Source: an uncultured Catenibacterium sp. (lineage in GTDB: Bacteria; Bacillota_I; Bacilli_A; Erysipelotrichales; Coprobacillaceae). From it: a stretch of 5,825 nt of DNA. Both the position numbers and the translations under genes were made by a program. The stretch spans positions 1-5,825 of the forward strand of contig NZ_CAAFOM010000151.1 in assembly GCF_900764565.1 (NCBI RefSeq), given 5' to 3'. Below the pieces are notes generated by a model. It was not told where the DNA came from. It searched no databases and saw only the letters and a program-made list of their open reading frames with translations. Shown here piece after piece: positions 1 through 5,816 of the stretch; position 1 is the stretch's first letter; each line of letters begins with the position of its first letter.

Positions 1-294
1 ATTGATGTACTTTCTATCTCTTCTATGATCAATAAGGGATTAATTGAAAGAGGTAGAATCTTCTCATTCTCAGTACAGCTTCCAGATATTCCTGGACAGT
101 TAGAAAAAGTTGCACATCTATTAAATGAATGTAATGCGAATGTTGTAGCGGTTGATCATAACCAGTTCAAGAACTTTGCAAGATTCTCTGAAGTAGAATT
201 AAGAGTCACTTGTGAAACAAATGGTGAATCTCATATCGATACAATTATTGAAACATTTAAACAGAATGGTTTAGAAATTCATCGTGTTAACTAA
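1..294 (+). CDS. ilvA: Threonine ammonia-lyase (threonine dehydratase), C-terminal fragment with ACT domain
   Basis: The reading frame is open from base 1, so this is the 3' end of a gene that begins outside the window; 97 codons and a TAA stop are visible. The first residues (IDVLSISSMINKGL) match the end of the fold-type II PLP catalytic domain of threonine dehydratases. From about residue 18 an ACT domain follows (FSVQLPDIPGQLEKV, then DHNQFKNFARFSEVELRV). These features are typical of the roughly 400-residue enzymes with a single short ACT domain that convert threonine to 2-oxobutanoate and ammonia in the cytoplasm, feeding isoleucine synthesis or threonine breakdown. ACT domains usually bind a small effector such as an amino acid. 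The PLP lysine and most of the catalytic domain lie outside the window, so biosynthetic IlvA and catabolic TdcB roles cannot be told apart; the symbol is a best guess. The ATG at 25 is internal, not a start. A terminator follows directly. Confidence 0.85.
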   Translation: MDVLSISSMINKGLIERGRIFSFSVQLPDIPGQLEKVAHLLNECNANVVAVDHNQFKNFARFSEVELRVTCETNGESHIDTIIETFKQNGLEIHRVN

Positions 295-321
295 GGAATA
301 ACGTAACGTTATTCCTTTTTT
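295..321 (+). terminator. Intrinsic terminator after the threonine ammonia-lyase gene
   Basis: Immediately after the TAA stop, GGAATAACG (295-303) and CGTTATTCC (307-315) form a perfect 9-bp stem with a 3-base loop, followed by six T (316-321). This is a textbook Rho-independent terminator. It separates the upstream gene from the ROK kinase, which therefore probably has its own promoter. Confidence 0.92.
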
Positions 322-351
322 CATCTATTTCACTATTGTGTATTTCTTTTG

Positions 352-360
352 TGCTATTCT
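352..360 (+). promoter_or_regulatory. Possible extended -10 promoter element for the ROK kinase gene
   Basis: The gap between the terminator (ending 321) and the ROK ribosome binding site (starting 367) must hold a promoter if the gene is separately transcribed. TGCTATTCT at 352-360 fits an extended -10 (TGn plus TATTCT, four of six matches to TATAAT). No good -35 lies 16-18 bases upstream. The predicted start near 367 would leave almost no leader ahead of the ribosome binding site. An alternative is TTGTGT (336-341) with TATATA (360-365) at 18-base spacing, which would start transcription inside the ribosome binding site. Weak call. Confidence 0.25.
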
Positions 361-380
361 ATATATAGGAGGTAATACAT

Positions 381-1247
381 ATGTTGCTAGGAATTGATGT
401 AGGAGGGACTTCTGTCAAATACGCATCATGTGATGAAAAGGGTCATTTATTTGATAAGGGGTCTTTTAAAACGCCTGATACTTTAGAAGAGATGTATCAG
501 GCAATTGAAACTATTTATAAGCAAAGAGATGTTGATGGTATTGCGTTAAGTATGCCAGGAGCAGTCGCAAGTGATGAAGGTGTCATTTATGGTGCATCTG
601 CCATCGATTATATTCATGGGCCTAATATTAAGAAGGATCTAGAAGAAAGATTACAGACTCGTGTAGAACTAGAAAATGATGCCAACTGTGCCGCACTTGC
701 GGAAGTATGGCTAGGTGCTGCCAAAGATAATCAGGATTGCTGCTTTGTCGTATGTGGTACAGGTATTGGTGGTGCAGTGATTAAGGATAAGAAGATTCAT
801 AAGGGTGAACATCTTCACGGTGGTGAATTTGGCTATATGATTAATGATTTTGATGCAGATTCACTTGAGTTTAACTATTGGTCTCTTGATTCTACAGTTG
901 CCATCGTCAAGGGTGTAGAAAAAGAACTAGGTGAAACATATGATGGACGTTATATTTTTGATCATGCTAATGAAAATGAAGTATTCAAGAAGTATGTCAA
1001 TCGTTTCTATTATGCTCTTGCAGTAGGTATTTATAATATTCAATATTCTTATGATCCAGAAGTGATTATTATTGGTGGTGGCATTTCTGTAAGAGAGGAT
1101 ATGATTGATGAAATCAATCAACGTTTAGACATTATTATTGATAAGGTTGAACCGGCACGTATTAAGCCTGTTGTAAAGAAATGTGCCTTTGCAAACGATG
1201 CCAATATTATTGGTGCAATCTACCACTTTTTAACATCATCAAAGTAG
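381..1247 (+). CDS. ROK-family sugar kinase, lacking the zinc-binding cysteine motif
   Basis: A 288-residue cytoplasmic protein of the ROK family, whose members phosphorylate sugars such as glucose, N-acetylmannosamine or beta-glucosides with ATP. The N-terminal phosphate loop reads GIDVGGTSVKYA (residues 4-15). The catalytic aspartate is expected at Asp100 in ELENDANCAALAE (97-109), the second glycine loop is CGTGIGGAV (125-133), the sugar-binding HGGEFGYM follows (146-153), and the adenosine loop is IIIGGGIS (229-236). Length is normal for the compact ROK kinases. The zinc-site histidine of the usual GEIGH motif is replaced by Tyr152, and no CxCGxxGC motif follows, so it belongs to a zinc-free subgroup that includes beta-glucoside kinases; the substrate cannot be named from sequence. 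Start ATG at 381 is supported by AGGAGGT at 367-373, seven bases upstream. It ends in tandem stops (TAG 1245-1247, TAA 1248-1250). Its glutamine codons mix CAA and CAG, unlike carAB. No transporter or glycosidase gene lies beside it in this window. Confidence 0.88.
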   Translation: MLLGIDVGGTSVKYASCDEKGHLFDKGSFKTPDTLEEMYQAIETIYKQRDVDGIALSMPGAVASDEGVIYGASAIDYIHGPNIKKDLEERLQTRVELENDANCAALAEVWLGAAKDNQDCCFVVCGTGIGGAVIKDKKIHKGEHLHGGEFGYMINDFDADSLEFNYWSLDSTVAIVKGVEKELGETYDGRYIFDHANENEVFKKYVNRFYYALAVGIYNIQYSYDPEVIIIGGGISVREDMIDEINQRLDIIIDKVEPARIKPVVKKCAFANDANIIGAIYHFLTSSK

Positions 1248-1282
1248 TAAAATAAAAAAATATTTGAGTATTCATTTTTTGC

Positions 1283-1311
1283 TTGCTTACAATCTTAATA
1301 TCGTTTATACT
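1283..1311 (+). promoter_or_regulatory. Sigma-A type promoter of the carAB leader
   Basis: TTGCTT (1283-1288) and TATACT (1306-1311) are separated by exactly 17 bases. The -10 matches TATAAT in five of six positions; the -35 matches only its TTG. The predicted start lies near 1317-1318, placing the ribosome binding site of the leader ORF (AAGGAG, 1319-1324) at the very 5' end of the RNA. The segment upstream (1248-1282) is A/T-rich, which could act as an UP-like element. Confidence 0.65.
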
Positions 1312-1331
1312 ACAACAGAAGGAGTGAGAAT

Positions 1332-1421
1332 ATGAACGCAAACACAATTATGACAACTTCAGTTTTCGCAAACGTGTTTCCTAAGGGTTCTTATTTTCAT
1401 TTTTTAGATTTCTTATTTTAA
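1332..1421 (+). CDS. Putative carAB leader peptide, 29 residues
   Basis: ATG at 1332 opens a 29-codon ORF ending in TAA (1419-1421). It has a strong ribosome binding site, AAGGAG at 1319-1324, seven bases before the ATG, and sits between a good promoter and a terminator. The peptide begins MNANTIMTTSVFANVF and ends GSYFHFLDFLF; it has six Phe (residues 12, 16, 22, 24, 27, 29), largely because its second half is encoded by a U-rich stretch. There is no signal peptide or known domain, and I do not recognise the peptide. Its stop codon lies one intervening base before the strong terminator stem (stem from 1423), so a ribosome at the stop would physically cover the stem's 5' arm. That placement argues for a cis-acting role of its translation and against a free functional protein. 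A real small protein or a Phe-codon sensor cannot be excluded. Confidence 0.7.
   Translation: MNANTIMTTSVFANVFPKGSYFHFLDFLF
1388..1419 (+). promoter_or_regulatory. U-rich putative transcription pause region in the carAB leader
   Basis: Of these 32 bases, 23 are T, in runs such as TTTT (1394-1397), TTTTTT (1400-1405) and TTTT (1416-1419). The stretch forms the second half of the leader ORF and ends directly before the terminator hairpin. In the E. coli pyrBI leader a U-rich region at the same relative place makes RNA polymerase pause when UTP is low. By analogy this stretch may serve as the UTP sensor of carAB. The base composition is seen; the pausing role is inferred. Confidence 0.45.
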
Positions 1422-1422
1422 G

Positions 1423-1453
1423 GACATATCATCTATTGGTGATATGTCTTTTT
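1423..1453 (+). terminator. Attenuator terminator upstream of carA
   Basis: GACATATCATC (1423-1433) pairs with GGTGATATGTC (1438-1448) in an 11-bp stem with one G.U pair (1432-1439) and a TATT loop, followed by five T (1449-1453). Three further pairs (1420-1422 with 1449-1451) are possible. It lies between the carAB promoter and carA, so it would stop most transcripts unless overridden. Since it follows the leader stop codon by one or two bases, leader translation is the obvious means of override. No upstream segment shows more than about five bases of complementarity to its 5' arm, so a classical competing antiterminator is not evident. Confidence 0.85.
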
Positions 1454-1461
1454 CATAATTG

Positions 1462-1467
1462 AGGAGG
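1462..1467 (+). promoter_or_regulatory. carA: Ribosome binding site that fixes the carA start
   Basis: AGGAGG at 1462-1467 lies six bases before ATG 1474. An in-frame TTG at 1459 would extend the protein by five residues, but that codon lies directly against this site and has none of its own, so 1474 is the start. The site begins just after the attenuator's T-run and is not paired within the hairpin. Confidence 0.85.
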
Positions 1468-1473
1468 TTGACT

Positions 1474-2541
1474 ATGAAAGCTTATTTAATTTTAGAAGAC
1501 GGACATGTGTTTGAAGGAGAAAGCTTTGGATATGAAAAAGAAGTCATAAGCGAATTTGTCTTCAATACTTCAATGACTGGTTATGTAGAAGTATTGACAG
1601 ACCCATCTTACGCAGGTCAGAGTGTTGTAATGACTTACCCACTTATTGGTAACTATGGTGTATGTTTAGAAGATCAGGAATCTGAACACCCATATGTTGA
1701 AGGATTTGTAGTAAACGAATTATCACGTTTAGGATCTAACTTTAGAAAGAATGAAGATTTAAATGATTACTTAGTACGTAATCATATCCCAGGTATCCAG
1801 GGAATTGATACACGTGCACTTACTAAGTTACTTCGTAATGATGGTTGTATGAACGGTATGATTACTACTCATAAGTATGAAGTAAGCGAAGTCATCGACA
1901 AGATTAAAGCATTCAAGGTACAGGGTGTTGTAAAGGCATGTACATGTAAAGAAAAACATACTGTTGGTACAGGCAGAATGAAAGTTGCTTTATATGACTT
2001 TGGTGCTAAGCGCAATATTGCGAATGAATTAGCTAAGAGAAACTGTGAAGTAACAGTATTCCCAGCGACTACACCTGCTTCTGAAGTATTAGAAGGTAAC
2101 TTTGATGGTATTATGTTAAGTAACGGTCCTGGGGACCCAGCTGAAGTCACTGATATTATCGCAGAAGTGAAGAAGTTATCAGAAAGCGGTATGCCAATTT
2201 TCGCAATTTGTCTTGGACATCAGTTAATGGCTCTTGCTCATGGCTTCAAGACAGAAAAATTAAAATATGGACATCATGGTGCAAACCATCCAGTTAAGGA
2301 TTTAGACACTAACCGTGTTTATATCTCTACACAGAACCATAACTATGTTATCAAGGATGATTCAATTGATCCTGCAGTGGCTAAGGCTTGGTTTAGAAAC
2401 GTAAATGATGGCACTATTGAAGGTGTTGAATATTTAAATAAGAATATCAAAACTGTTCAGTTCCACCCAGAAGCAAATGCTGGACCTAGAGATACTGAAT
2501 ATTTATTTGATGAGTTTATTAAGATGATGGAGGGAAAGTAG
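1474..2541 (+). CDS. carA: Carbamoyl-phosphate synthetase, small (glutamine amidotransferase) subunit
   Basis: CarA hydrolyses glutamine and passes ammonia through a tunnel to CarB for carbamoyl phosphate synthesis, supplying pyrimidines and arginine. The protein has 355 residues, normal or slightly short for the family. The N-terminal CarA-specific domain (about 1-150) has the typical LEDGHVFEGESFG start, NTSMTGYVEVLTDPSYAGQ and GIQGIDTRALTKLLR. The class I glutamine amidotransferase domain (about 168-350) has SNGPGDP (216-222), the nucleophile elbow AICLGHQ with Cys246, KYGHHGANHP (264-273), and the triad residues His331 and Glu333 in QFHPEA. All catalytic residues expected are present. All seven Gln codons are CAG. 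The start at ATG 1474 follows AGGAGG at 1462-1467. The gene is preceded by a leader ORF and attenuator, and carB begins one base after its stop, so the two form one operon. Identification is secure. Confidence 0.97.
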   Translation: MKAYLILEDGHVFEGESFGYEKEVISEFVFNTSMTGYVEVLTDPSYAGQSVVMTYPLIGNYGVCLEDQESEHPYVEGFVVNELSRLGSNFRKNEDLNDYLVRNHIPGIQGIDTRALTKLLRNDGCMNGMITTHKYEVSEVIDKIKAFKVQGVVKACTCKEKHTVGTGRMKVALYDFGAKRNIANELAKRNCEVTVFPATTPASEVLEGNFDGIMLSNGPGDPAEVTDIIAEVKKLSESGMPIFAICLGHQLMALAHGFKTEKLKYGHHGANHPVKDLDTNRVYISTQNHNYVIKDDSIDPAVAKAWFRNVNDGTIEGVEYLNKNIKTVQFHPEANAGPRDTEYLFDEFIKMMEGK

Positions 2542-2542
2542 A

Positions 2543-5500
2543 ATGCCTAAGAATAAAGATATAAAAAAGGTTCTTGTTATTGGATCAGGACCAATTATTA
2601 TTGGACAGGCAGCTGAATTCGACTATGCAGGTACTCAGGCTTGTCGTGCATTAAAAGAAGAAGGAATTGAAGTCGTTCTTATTAACTCTAACCCTGCAAC
2701 AATCATGACTGATAAGGATATTGCAGATCATGTTTATATTGAACCTTTAACAGTTCCTGTTGTTAAAAACTTAATCTTAAAAGAAAAACCAGATTCAATC
2801 TTACCAACTCTTGGTGGTCAGAATGCCTTAAATATCGCTATGGCACTTGCTGATGAAGGTTTCTTAGAAGCACATAACGTACGTACTATCGGTACTGATA
2901 CAACTACAATCAAACTTGCAGAAGACCGTCTTGAATTTAAGGAATTAATGGAAAGAATCCATGAACCAGTAGCTGCTTCAACAGTTGTTAACCATGTAGA
3001 TGATGCATTAGAATTTGCTGAAAAGATTGGTTATCCAGTCGTAGTAAGACCAGCTTATACACTTGGTGGTACTGGTGGAGGTATTGCTGAAACTCCTGAA
3101 GAATTACATGATATCTGTACTAATGGTTTAAGATTATCACGTGTATCTCAGTGCTTAATTGAAAGATGTATTGCAGGTTGGAAGGAAATCGAATACGAAG
3201 TAATGAGAGATGGCAATGGTAACTGCATTACAGTATGTAATATGGAAAACGTTGACCCAGTAGGTGTTCATACTGGTGACTCTATCGTAGTCGCACCTTC
3301 TCAGACTTTAGGTGATAAAGAATACCAGATGTTAAGAAGCTCTGCTTTAAACATCATCACTGCATTAAATATCAAGGGTGGATGTAACGTACAGTTCGCA
3401 TTAAATCCAAATTCTTTTGAATATTGTGTTATCGAAGTTAACCCACGTGTCAGCCGTTCTTCAGCTTTAGCTTCTAAAGCAACTGGTTACCCAATTGCAA
3501 AATTAGCTGCTAAGATTGCATTAGGTTACTCACTTGATGAAATCGTAAACGCTGTAACAGGTAAGACATATGCTTCTTATGAACCAACATTAGACTATAT
3601 CGTATGTAAGATTCCTAAATGGCCATTCGATAAGTTCTATGGTGCATCAAGAAAACTTGGTACACAGATGAAGGCAACTGGTGAAGTTATGGCAATCTGT
3701 AATAACTTTGAAGGTGCTTTAATGAAAGCATTACGTTCACTTGAACAGAATGTATTCTATTTATCAATTCCTGAAATGGAAGGTAAAGACACAGAATACT
3801 TAAGAACTAAATTAAAAGATGTAGATGACCAGAGAATCTTCGCAGTAGCTGAAGCATTAAGACAGGGCATCACTGAAGAAGAAATCCACAAGATCACTAA
3901 GATTGACTTATGGTTCATCGATAAGATCAAACATCTTGTAGAAATTGAAAATAAATTAAAGACAGAAGAATTAACTCCAGAATTATTAAAGGCAGCTAAG
4001 AAAGTTGAATTCCCAGATAGAGTTATTGCGGACTTAACTGGTAAAGATAAGAATGAAATTCATGATTATCGTCTAGAAAACAATATTACTGCTGCATTCA
4101 AGACAGTTGATACTTGTGCTGCAGAATTTGATGCTGAAACTCCATATTTCTATTCAGTATATGGCGGAGAACATGAAATTAAACCAGATAATTCTCGTAA
4201 GAAAGTTATGGTATTAGGTTCAGGACCAATTCGTATTGGACAGGGTATCGAATTCGACTACTGTTCAGTACATTGTGTATGGGCATTAAGAGCAGCTGGC
4301 TATGAAACAATCATCGTCAATAACAACCCAGAAACAGTTTCTACTGACTTCGATATCGCTGATAGATTATACTTTGAACCACTTACTCAGGAAGATGTTC
4401 AGAGCATTGTTGAACTTGAAAAACCAGATGGAGCAATCGTTCAGTTTGGTGGTCAGACAGCAATCAAGTTAACTCAGGACTTAATGGATATGGGAGTTCC
4501 AATCCTTGGTACTTCAGCTGATAGCGTAGATGCTGCAGAAGACAGAGAACGTTTTGATGAAGTTCTAGAAAAATGTGAAATCGATCGTCCTAGAGGGGCA
4601 ACAGTATTTACTGTAGATGAAGCATTAGAAGTTGCAAATAAATTAGGTTACCCAGTACTTGTACGTCCATCATATGTATTAGGTGGTGCAGGTATGGAAA
4701 TTGCCTTAAATGATGGTGATATCAAGAAGTTCATGAAGATCATCAACCGTCAGTTCCAGGAACATCCAATTCTTATCGATAAGTACTTATCAGGTAAGGA
4801 AGTAGAAGTAGATGCTGTATGTGATGAAAACGGCGTACTTATTCCTGGTGTTATGGAACACGTTGAAAGAGCTGGTGTTCACTCTGGTGACAGTATCTCA
4901 GTATATCCACCACAGAAGATCAAGCCTGAAATCAAGGCAGTTATCTGTGATTACACTCAGCGCCTCGCAAAAGCATTACACGTTATTGGATTAATCAACA
5001 TCCAGTTCATCGTATATGAAGATGAAGTTTATGTAATCGAAGTAAACCCAAGATCTTCTCGTACAATTCCATATATCTCAAAGGTAACAGATATTCCAGT
5101 AGTAGATGTTGCAACTAAGGTTATCATGGGTCATTCAATCAAGGATCAGGGTTATGAATATGGCTTACAGCCAGAAAAAGAAACTGTTGCAGTTAAGATG
5201 CCAGTTTTCTCATTTGAAAAGATCAAGGGTGCTGAAATTTCACTTGGCCCAGAAATGAAATCTACAGGTGAAGTATTAGGTATCGCTAAGACATTTGATG
5301 AAGCAATCTATAAGGCATTCATTGGAACAGGTATCAACTTACCAAAGAAGAAGAATATCATCTGTACAATCAAGGACAGCTCTAAAGAAGAATTCTTACC
5401 AATCGCTAAGCAGTTCTATATGTTTGGATATGACCTTTATTCAACAGAAGGTACTTATAACTTCTTAAAGGAACATGATGTACCAGTTCATAGAGTTAAC

Positions 5501-5740
5501 AGAATTGCGGAAAAGTCTAACACAATCTTTGACTTAATGTTAACTGATACAGTTGACTTAGTTATCGATATTCCTACAAGAAACGATAACTTAAAGGATG
5601 GTTTCTTAATCAGAAGATTTGCAGTTGAAGCAGGTATCCCTATCTATACTTCATTAGATACAGCACATGCATTAATCAACTGTCTAGAAAAGAGACATCA
5701 GGGTCCAACTTCATTAGTTGATATTACAAAATTAAAGTAA
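2543..5740 (+). CDS. carB: Carbamoyl-phosphate synthetase, large (synthetase) subunit
   Basis: CarB makes carbamoyl phosphate from bicarbonate, CarA-derived ammonia and two ATP. At 1065 residues it is full length. The two homologous synthetase halves are both intact. The first (about 1-400) has GSGP (14-17), Arg129, Arg169, the glycine loop LGGTGGG (174-180), Glu215 and EVNPR (298-302). The second (about 554-930) has GSGP (559-562), Arg668, Arg708, LGGAGME (713-719) and EVNPR (833-837). An oligomerisation region (about 403-550) lies between them, and a C-terminal MGS-like allosteric domain covers about 938-1065. Ornithine-site residues Glu775 and Asp783 are kept. In the allosteric domain Lys948, Thr968 and Thr971 match E. 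coli effector residues, but the equivalents of Lys993, Asn1015 and Thr1017 are Arg987, Asp1009 and Pro1011. Translation starts one base after carA; the ribosome binding site GGAGGG (2529-2534) sits in carA's last codons, suggesting coupling. All 26 Gln codons are CAG. Confidence 0.98.
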   Translation: MPKNKDIKKVLVIGSGPIIIGQAAEFDYAGTQACRALKEEGIEVVLINSNPATIMTDKDIADHVYIEPLTVPVVKNLILKEKPDSILPTLGGQNALNIAMALADEGFLEAHNVRTIGTDTTTIKLAEDRLEFKELMERIHEPVAASTVVNHVDDALEFAEKIGYPVVVRPAYTLGGTGGGIAETPEELHDICTNGLRLSRVSQCLIERCIAGWKEIEYEVMRDGNGNCITVCNMENVDPVGVHTGDSIVVAPSQTLGDKEYQMLRSSALNIITALNIKGGCNVQFALNPNSFEYCVIEVNPRVSRSSALASKATGYPIAKLAAKIALGYSLDEIVNAVTGKTYASYEPTLDYIVCKIPKWPFDKFYGASRKLGTQMKATGEVMAICNNFEGALMKALRSLEQNVFYLSIPEMEGKDTEYLRTKLKDVDDQRIFAVAEALRQGITEEEIHKITKIDLWFIDKIKHLVEIENKLKTEELTPELLKAAKKVEFPDRVIADLTGKDKNEIHDYRLENNITAAFKTVDTCAAEFDAETPYFYSVYGGEHEIKPDNSRKKVMVLGSGPIRIGQGIEFDYCSVHCVWALRAAGYETIIVNNNPETVSTDFDIADRLYFEPLTQEDVQSIVELEKPDGAIVQFGGQTAIKLTQDLMDMGVPILGTSADSVDAAEDRERFDEVLEKCEIDRPRGATVFTVDEALEVANKLGYPVLVRPSYVLGGAGMEIALNDGDIKKFMKIINRQFQEHPILIDKYLSGKEVEVDAVCDENGVLIPGVMEHVERAGVHSGDSISVYPPQKIKPEIKAVICDYTQRLAKALHVIGLINIQFIVYEDEVYVIEVNPRSSRTIPYISKVTDIPVVDVATKVIMGHSIKDQGYEYGLQPEKETVAVKMPVFSFEKIKGAEISLGPEMKSTGEVLGIAKTFDEAIYKAFIGTGINLPKKKNIICTIKDSSKEEFLPIAKQFYMFGYDLYSTEGTYNFLKEHDVPVHRVNRIAEKSNTIFDLMLTDTVDLVIDIPTRNDNLKDGFLIRRFAVEAGIPIYTSLDTAHALINCLEKRHQGPTSLVDITKLK

Positions 5741-5751
5741 TAAAACACCAT

Positions 5752-5776
5752 AGGCTATGATTTCACATCATAGCCT
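5752..5776 (+). other. Hairpin between carB and its terminator
   Basis: AGGCTATGAT (5752-5761) and ATCATAGCCT (5767-5776) form a perfect 10-bp stem with a TTCAC loop, 11 bases after the carB stop. No T-run follows (next bases CAGACTG), so it is not a classic terminator on its own. It may protect the 3' end of the mRNA, pause polymerase, or back up the terminator that begins one base later. Confidence 0.75.
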
Positions 5777-5777
5777 C

Positions 5778-5816
5778 AGACTGTTGACAAACTAAATGTT
5801 AACAGTCTTTTCTTTT
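5778..5816 (+). terminator. Intrinsic terminator of the carAB operon
   Basis: AGACTGTTGACA (5778-5789) pairs with TGTTAACAGTCT (5797-5808) in a 12-bp stem with one G.U pair (5786-5799) and a seven-base AACTAAA loop. It is followed by TTT, C and TTTT (5809-5816). This ends the carAB transcript. The remaining bases to 5825 hold nothing recognisable. Confidence 0.9.

Noticed and set aside
927..1121. Minus-strand ORF of 64 codons inside the ROK kinase gene
   Set aside because: It lies wholly within a well-supported gene, has no ribosome binding site that I can see and no recognisable protein features; it is a shadow of the AT-rich coding strand.
1254..1280. Weak terminator after the ROK kinase gene
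   Set aside because: The A-run and T-run can pair around a TTTGAG loop only as an all-A/T stem with a two-base bulge (1273-1274). It is marginal and could equally be A/T-rich promoter upstream sequence.
1456..1469. Possible PyrR-binding element (GAGGTT at 1464-1469)
   Set aside because: Only the GAGGTT end of the PyrR consensus is present; the upstream UCC part is missing and the match is simply the carA ribosome binding site. No stem-loop presents it.
1459..1473. Alternative carA start at TTG 1459
   Set aside because: It overlaps the AGGAGG site that serves ATG 1474 and adds five residues (MRRLT) not seen at the start of CarA proteins.
1317..1473. T-box riboswitch or trp-type alternative hairpins in the carA leader
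   Set aside because: No T-box core sequence, no specifier stem, and the leader is too short. No upstream segment is complementary to the terminator arm beyond about five bases (ATATG near the leader start).
1869..2150. Minus-strand ORF of 93 codons inside carA
   Set aside because: It overlaps conserved CarA coding sequence completely and its translation has no family resemblance; chance opposite-strand frame.
4812..4994. Plus-strand ORF of 60 codons in another frame within carB
   Set aside because: It overlaps the conserved second synthetase half of CarB and has no independent support.
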